DNA of 64,000 bases from Lachnospiraceae bacterium (GTDB taxonomy: Bacteria; Bacillota; Clostridia; Lachnospirales; Lachnospiraceae), in the NCBI GenBank assembly GCA_024403235.1, contig JAKSSF010000012.1:1-64000 (forward strand), written 5' to 3'. Below the pieces are notes generated by a model. That model made no database searches. It was not told where the DNA came from and worked only from the letters and a program-made list of their open reading frames with translations. A program made the position numbers and the translations under genes. Below, piece after piece: positions 59,880 to 64,000 of this stretch (position 1 is the stretch's first letter; the number at the start of each line of letters is the position of its first letter).

Positions 59880-60653
59880 ATGAGTACAGAACTTTGTATT
59901 TGTGAAAATTGTGGCGCAAGCTATGGGAAGGAAGAAAGTCAGTGTCCCTATTGCGGTCATCTTCCGGAAAATAATGTACAAAAAGCATATGCAGACAAAC
60001 TGAATAAGGTACAGCAGGCTGCAAAGGAGCTGTCAGATAGGGTAGACAAATCCTATGGTGCAGAAATGGCAAATCAAGGAAAAAAGATTTGGAAGCTGGT
60101 ACTTTGTCTAGGGATTATTGTAGTAGTTTTTGGCGGGATTTTTGGAGCTTGCTCACTGGCATTGGATCACTATGGTCCCAGTGACGCTGAGCAGGTTCTT
60201 TGGCAGAGGCAGTATTTTCCGATATTAGATGCCTATTATGAAAAGGAAGATTTTGATGCCATAGAAGACCTGCTGAGGGAACAGTATCAATATGATATTT
60301 GGCAATGGAAGCATGCAGATTTGTATTTTTTCTATGCCAATTATAAATATATTTGTTCCTGTTATGAGCAATTCCGGGAAAACCCTGAGGGAATTAGTAA
60401 AAAATCCAAAATCTATTTGTTTGAAGACTGTATTAATGCTTTGTATTTTCAAAGGGAAAATGAATTGACAAATCAAGATTTAATATATATACATAAATGG
60501 CAGGAAGAAATAAAAGAATATTTTTATAGCATGTTTCAGATTTCAGAGGAAGAAATATTGAGAAATATTCCTGAGTTTACCACTGACTACGGCAGTATGG
60601 ATTATGAGGCTGTAGAAAAATACGGAAAAAAGATTTCTTTTAAAAATACGTAA
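59880..60653 (+). CDS. Zinc-ribbon membrane protein 1, unknown function
   Basis: The 257-residue protein has an N-terminal zinc ribbon with two CxxC knuckles (CENCG and CPYCGH, within residues 8-30), a short coiled segment, one membrane helix (about 70-95), and an extracytoplasmic helical domain rich in Tyr, Phe and Asp. Two more genes of the same general plan follow at once. No family function is known to me. I choose the ATG at 59880 rather than the GTG two codons upstream. Confidence 0.8.
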   Translation: MSTELCICENCGASYGKEESQCPYCGHLPENNVQKAYADKLNKVQQAAKELSDRVDKSYGAEMANQGKKIWKLVLCLGIIVVVFGGIFGACSLALDHYGPSDAEQVLWQRQYFPILDAYYEKEDFDAIEDLLREQYQYDIWQWKHADLYFFYANYKYICSCYEQFRENPEGISKKSKIYLFEDCINALYFQRENELTNQDLIYIHKWQEEIKEYFYSMFQISEEEILRNIPEFTTDYGSMDYEAVEKYGKKISFKNT

Positions 60654-60671
60654 GAGGGAGACAGACAAAAG

Positions 60672-61427
60672 ATGAAATGTCCAAATTGCGGGGCACAGAT
60701 TTCAGTTGAAGATCAAAAATGTCCCTATTGTGATTCGGAAAATGAGTTTTATAAAAGTCAAAGAAAAAGCTTTATTCATTTTCGAAGAGAATTTGAATCC
60801 ATGAAGGCAGATGTGTTGGATAAAACGCATCAGGCAAGTAAAAGAAGTGCTATTATTACATGGATTGCAATTTTGTTGGTGTTAAATATTGTATTTTTGA
60901 TTTTAATTGGCCAAAGCTACGAAATATCTTCTTCAATCAAAACAAATAAATTAAAAAAAGATTTGACAAATGTAAAACTACAGGTGTCTTCTTATGAGGA
61001 GGAAAGAGATTATTTTTCTCTGGCGGCCTTTGACAGAGCCTATTATCTTTATGATATTAAAGAATTGCGGGAATATCAGGTAGCTGTAGAAATGTCAGAG
61101 AAATTTGTATGGATTTATGAAGCCATCATGCGATTGCAGGAGGAGGAGCCTTCTTATAGAAATAGTAAGGAAGAGGATTGTAAATATATTTCCGAATATT
61201 TAACCAGGCTTTATGAGAATCTTTCTCCCAAAAACAGCTATTATGATGTTTCTTGTTATACGGAAGTACATAAGGCCTTTATGGAGGATTTAGTGGCAGA
61301 TATGCATGCCCTTTTAGTGGCATATTGTGAGGTGCCTGCAGAAACAGTAGAACGATTCCCTACGATGTCGGAAGGCAAGCGAATGATAGCCCTAGAAAAA
61401 GGTTTGGGAATCTGGGAGGAAGAATAA
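60672..61427 (+). CDS. Zinc-ribbon membrane protein 2, unknown function
   Basis: The 251-residue protein begins with a zinc ribbon (MKCPNCGAQISVEDQKCPYC), then a basic stretch, a membrane helix (about residues 60-80), and a helical outer domain containing SLAAFDRAYYLYDIKELREY. The plan mirrors the preceding gene, 18 nt upstream, and the following gene starts two bases after its stop. An AAGAGGGAGA site precedes the ATG. Confidence 0.8.
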   Translation: MKCPNCGAQISVEDQKCPYCDSENEFYKSQRKSFIHFRREFESMKADVLDKTHQASKRSAIITWIAILLVLNIVFLILIGQSYEISSSIKTNKLKKDLTNVKLQVSSYEEERDYFSLAAFDRAYYLYDIKELREYQVAVEMSEKFVWIYEAIMRLQEEEPSYRNSKEEDCKYISEYLTRLYENLSPKNSYYDVSCYTEVHKAFMEDLVADMHALLVAYCEVPAETVERFPTMSEGKRMIALEKGLGIWEEE

Positions 61428-61429
61428 GT

Positions 61430-61840
61430 ATGAGGAAAAAAGATATCAAAAATAAAATTGCATATGTTTTTATTGGAATACTATGTTTTTTCTTAGTTTG
61501 CTTTATTGGTATTTTCATTACCAACATGGTGGAGGAAAGAAGCTATTATGTTAGTGATGAAGAAGATTTATTTTGGAATCTTCGCTATGATAATTACGTG
61601 TCTTTGTTAGAGGATGTTAAAGCAAATGAGGCGCGCCATGTAAAGAAAACGGGTGGTATGGAAAAGTGCTACGCCATTGCCTATTACTATGAAGCTGCTA
61701 GTATGTATAAGGCTTATATGGAAGTGGGAGAGACACAGAAAGCGGCCAAAAAGAAACAGATTATGGAAGCACAGATCCCACTTATGGGCGAATACAGTAC
61801 CTTAATACAGGATATACATAAACGACTAAATTTAGATTAA
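61430..61840 (+). CDS. Small membrane protein related in plan to the two zinc-ribbon proteins
   Basis: The 136-residue protein lacks the zinc ribbon but has a basic start, one membrane helix (about residues 12-33) and an outer helical domain. Its SDEEDLFWNLRYDNYVSLLE resembles the SDAEQVLWQRQYFPILDAYY segment of the first protein. It starts two bases after the preceding stop, so the three genes are one operon. Function unknown. Confidence 0.75.
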   Translation: MRKKDIKNKIAYVFIGILCFFLVCFIGIFITNMVEERSYYVSDEEDLFWNLRYDNYVSLLEDVKANEARHVKKTGGMEKCYAIAYYYEAASMYKAYMEVGETQKAAKKKQIMEAQIPLMGEYSTLIQDIHKRLNLD

Positions 61841-61877
61841 ACTTCTATAATTATGGAGGAAAGAGGCTAAAGAAGGA

Positions 61878-62711
61878 ATGACAGTTACTAAAGAATTAAT
61901 AGATGCTTTATCTCATATTAAAATGGTTGTTACAGATATAGATGGTACGCTGATGGAAGAAGGTCAAAGTGATCTTCCAAAGGAATATTTTACACAGATT
62001 CAGCGATTAGAGAAAAAAGGGATTTTATTTGTGCCGGCTACGGGAAGATCCTATGATAGTGCACACAAGGTTTTTCTTCCCATCTTGGATAAAATTATGT
62101 TTATTAGTGATAATGGTGCCAGAGTAATGAAAGCTGGAAAAACCTGGTCTACCAATCCAATCCCTTATCCTTTGATGCTGGAAATGCTGCAAGATGTGGA
62201 AGCTATGCCGGAATTTGAAGCCTTTGCTTCTGGACCCAATATAGGTTATTGTACGGCAGGAAATGAGGCGTTTATACAGTTGCTGCGTGTGAATTATCAA
62301 TTAAATGTAATCCCCTTGGAGCACATTTCTGAGACCTTGCCGGAGGGCGAATATTTTAATATTTCTGTCTATCATCCAAGAGATATTCAGGTGGGTATGG
62401 AGAATGGCTATTATGACAAATGGCATGCCCACAATCAAGTAGATGCTATTCGCTCTGGGAAGCTTTGGATGAATATGGTAAAGCGAGGAGTAGATAAAGG
62501 CTCTGCTTTGAAAGCTATTATGGATAAAATGGATTTAAAACCGGAGCAGGTATTGGTCTTTGGAGATAATACCAATGATATGGGAATGCTTTCCTTGGTA
62601 GAAAATTCTGTGGCCATTGGAAATGCCAGAGAAGAAGTGAAAAAGTGTTGCAAATATGTGGCAAAAAGCTGTAAAGAAAATGGCGTGCTTGAATTTTTAC
62701 AATTGCTATAA
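61878..62711 (+). CDS. HAD-superfamily hydrolase of the Cof/SPP type
   Basis: The 277-residue protein carries HAD motif I VVTDIDGTLMEEG, motif II VPATGRSYD, the Lys in RGVDKGSAL and motif IV VFGDNTNDMGML, with a type IIB cap between. These phosphatases act on sugar phosphates or cofactor phosphates; the substrate cannot be told. It follows the small-membrane-protein operon after 37 nt with a GGAGGAAAGAGG site a little far upstream of the ATG. Confidence 0.92.
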   Translation: MTVTKELIDALSHIKMVVTDIDGTLMEEGQSDLPKEYFTQIQRLEKKGILFVPATGRSYDSAHKVFLPILDKIMFISDNGARVMKAGKTWSTNPIPYPLMLEMLQDVEAMPEFEAFASGPNIGYCTAGNEAFIQLLRVNYQLNVIPLEHISETLPEGEYFNISVYHPRDIQVGMENGYYDKWHAHNQVDAIRSGKLWMNMVKRGVDKGSALKAIMDKMDLKPEQVLVFGDNTNDMGMLSLVENSVAIGNAREEVKKCCKYVAKSCKENGVLEFLQLL

Positions 62712-62801
62712 AATAATACAAGTTATTGTTTTGGGCTAAAAAATCAAATGACGATTTTGTCATAATTTCAAAAAATTAAATGTATATTTATGAGGTGATT
62801 T

Positions 62802-63254
62802 ATGAGATTTGTTATTCAAAGAGTAACAGAAGCATCTGTAACCGTGGACAGCAATCAGGTTGGTCAAATTGGAAAAGGGTTTTTGGTTTTGATAGGCATC
62901 AGCGAAGAGGATACAGAGGAAATTGCAGATAAAATGGTAAAAAAACTAATCGGACTTCGTATTTTTGAGGATGCACAGGGAAAAACAAATCTGGATTTGA
63001 AAAGTGTAGAGGGCAGCTTGCTATTAATCTCTCAATTCACTTTATATGCGGATTGTAAAAAAGGGAATCGTCCCAGCTTCATTCGAGCAGGAAAACCGAA
63101 TAAGGCAAATGCTTTATATGAATATATTATTGCTGCCTGTAAAAAAGAAGTGGAGCATGTAGAAAAAGGAATATTTGGCGCAGATATGAAGGTAGAGCTG
63201 CTGAATGATGGACCTTTTACTATTTATTTGGATAGTGCGGAAATCTGCTCCTAA
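62802..63254 (+). CDS. dtd: D-aminoacyl-tRNA deacylase
   Basis: Dtd removes D-amino acids and glycine wrongly attached to tRNA. The 150-residue protein has the two catalytic motifs: [17 protein letters not shown] and LLNDGPFTI with the Gly-cisPro pair, here GP. Length is normal. GAGGTG precedes the ATG by eight bases. A bidirectional terminator shared with the opposing tRNA gene follows. Confidence 0.96.
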   Translation: MRFVIQRVTEASVTVDSNQVGQIGKGFLVLIGISEEDTEEIADKMVKKLIGLRIFEDAQGKTNLDLKSVEGSLLLISQFTLYADCKKGNRPSFIRAGKPNKANALYEYIIAACKKEVEHVEKGIFGADMKVELLNDGPFTIYLDSAEICS

Positions 63255-63322
63255 GCTACAGGTTGGAAATAGATATAAAATAGATGTGAAATAGATAGGT
63301 ACCATGGTTAAATTAAAAAAAG

Positions 63323-63356
63323 AAAAGGGCTATCTCAATCTGAGATAACCCTTTTT
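63323..63356. terminator. Bidirectional terminator shared by dtd and the tRNA gene
   Basis: AAAAGGGCTATCTCA (63323-63337) pairs with TGAGATAACCCTTTT (63341-63355) with one mismatch. The plus strand ends in TTTTT; the minus strand ends in TTTTCTTTTTTT. Confidence 0.85.
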
Positions 63357-63358
63357 CA

Positions 63359-63431
63359 TCGGAATGACAAGACTTGAACTTGCGGCCTCTACTTCCCTAA
63401 AGTAGCGCTCTACCACCTGAGCCACATCCCG
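63359..63431 (-). tRNA. tRNA-Pro (anticodon AGG)
   Basis: The 73-nt minus-strand gene folds into a complete cloverleaf. The acceptor is CGGGATG with CATTCCG (one G-T pair), the D-stem GCTC/GAGC, the anticodon stem CTACT/AGTAG around TTAGGGA, and the T-stem GCAAG/CTTGT around TTCAAGT. The discriminator base is A, and CCA is not encoded. The loop gives anticodon AGG, which reads proline CCN codons, most directly CCU. Confidence 0.92.
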
Positions 63432-63457
63432 ATTTACTAACTCGCGTCAGCCTATTC

Positions 63458-63486
63458 ATAATATCTTCTAATGTATGGTTTGTCAA
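63458..63486 (-). promoter_or_regulatory. Promoter of the tRNA-Pro gene
   Basis: On the minus strand: TTGACA (complement of 63481-63486), 17-bp spacer, TATTAT (complement of 63458-63463), 26 nt before the mature tRNA. Confidence 0.8.
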
Positions 63487-63688
63487 CCTCAAATTAGAAA
63501 ATATTTTGTTTTTTTAGCATAACGATAGATATATAAAATTTTGATTGTATGTTCATTCTTCATTTACCGGATGTGTTATTATTTAAATATGCATTTTAGT
63601 GTTTTCCTACTAAATAAAGAAATAGAGAAAATCATAGAACCTAGAGAGAATAGAAATAGAAGAAAAAATACGAAGAGGAACCTTTTCT

Positions 63689-64000
63689 ATGGCGAATATT
63701 TTATCATTAGAAAATTTAAAGAAATCCTATACGGGAAGAATGGTATTTGATGACACTTCTTTTTATCTGCAGGATGGAGAGAAGGTTGGGGTAATCGGCA
63801 TCAATGGTACCGGGAAATCAACTCTTTTAAGGATAATTGCCGGCATAGAGGAGCCTGATGAGGGTAAGGTTACACTTGCCTCCAACCTGGTAGTTCGTTT
63901 CCTTCCTCAAAATCCGGAATTTGACCCAGAAAAGAGCAGTGGGTACAAGTTTCTCTACACCTTGGGTGGCAAGAATCGCTACGGAATTGAATTATCTTTT
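63689..64000 (+). CDS. ABC-F family ATPase, N-terminal part, running into foreign-looking sequence at the window end
   Basis: From the ATG at 63689 the frame encodes MANILSLENLKKSYTGRMVF and Walker A GINGTGKSTLLRIIAG, then VVRFLPQNPEFDPEK. This matches the first ATPase domain of ABC-F translation factors (Uup/Ettr type), which act on the ribosome. After about residue 85 the in-frame sequence (SSGYKFLYTLGGKNRYG) no longer looks like an ABC-F protein, while the +1 frame reads AVGTSFSTPWVAR. The gene may thus be interrupted or chimeric there. The CDS is still open at the right edge. Confidence 0.75.
   Translation, partial: MANILSLENLKKSYTGRMVFDDTSFYLQDGEKVGVIGINGTGKSTLLRIIAGIEEPDEGKVTLASNLVVRFLPQNPEFDPEKSSGYKFLYTLGGKNRYGIELSF

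Noticed and set aside
63541..63750. 69-codon plus-strand frame before the ABC-F gene
   Set aside because: Overlaps the ABC-F start in another frame, lacks a ribosome site and shows AT-driven composition.
1..64000. CRISPR array, complete insertion sequence, prophage, integrase or replication origin
   Set aside because: No regularly spaced repeats, no transposase or integrase other than the Rpn-type protein, and no DnaA-box cluster or dnaA were seen by eye.

Overview
The window reads as a chromosome segment of a flagellated, Gram-positive anaerobe of the class Clostridia, most like Lachnospiraceae. This rests on low-to-moderate GC, strong AGGAGG-type ribosome binding sites, PolC, the MEP isoprenoid pathway genes, CheC/CheD chemotaxis, FapA, Cna-B/LPxTG surface proteins with several sortases, and an Rpn-type nuclease. 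The species cannot be named from sequence alone.

Layout. 1-6.9 kb: the end of a flagellar/chemotaxis operon (cheA partial, cheW, cheC, cheD, small membrane protein, fliA, FapA-like DUF342 protein, three less known genes, the last with an MltG-like C-terminal domain). 6.9-9.0 kb: rpsB-tsf behind a structured leader. 9.0-12.2 kb: sirtuin, DUF1015 protein and polysaccharide deacetylase. 12.2-18.1 kb: bactofilin-pyrH-frr, then uppS-cdsA-dxr-rseP. 18.2-26.4 kb: a motility-locus-like hypothetical protein, a PP2C phosphatase and Hanks kinase pair, ispG, polC. 26.4-30.6 kb: cyclodeaminase/cyclohydrolase, folD, aldo/keto reductase, rRNA methyltransferase.

30.6-52.8 kb is the accessory, cell-surface part, split by purC. 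The first block holds a truncated class B sortase, an Rpn nuclease gene, a 1728-residue Cna-B surface protein ending in IPQTG with its own sortase, and a decayed HigBA toxin-antitoxin locus. The second is a pilus operon: coiled-coil protein, signal peptidase, a giant 2848-residue protein, class C sortase, minor pilin, second sortase. The giant protein is the most striking object here. It is a tip adhesin with an LPDTG sorting signal joined in frame to a complete second pilin that keeps its own signal peptide, its own LPSTG signal, and its own well-spaced internal Shine-Dalgarno and ATG. One reading frame could therefore yield a polyprotein cut by sortase and signal peptidase, plus a separately initiated pilin.

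The first surface block is flanked by two copies of a collinear 72-nt structured element. Each follows directly after its own sigma-A-type promoter, and base changes keep the stems. I cannot assign it to a known RNA family. 52.9-58.5 kb (minus strand) holds a lipoprotein, a TrpXYZ-like ABC transporter, a nucleotidyltransferase and an ECF S-component. 58.8-64 kb (plus strand) holds D-lactate dehydrogenase, three linked small membrane proteins (two with zinc ribbons), a HAD phosphatase, dtd, a tRNA-Pro(AGG) on the minus strand, and the start of an ABC-F gene. The last ~60 bases of that gene instead read like a subtilisin active-site motif in another frame.
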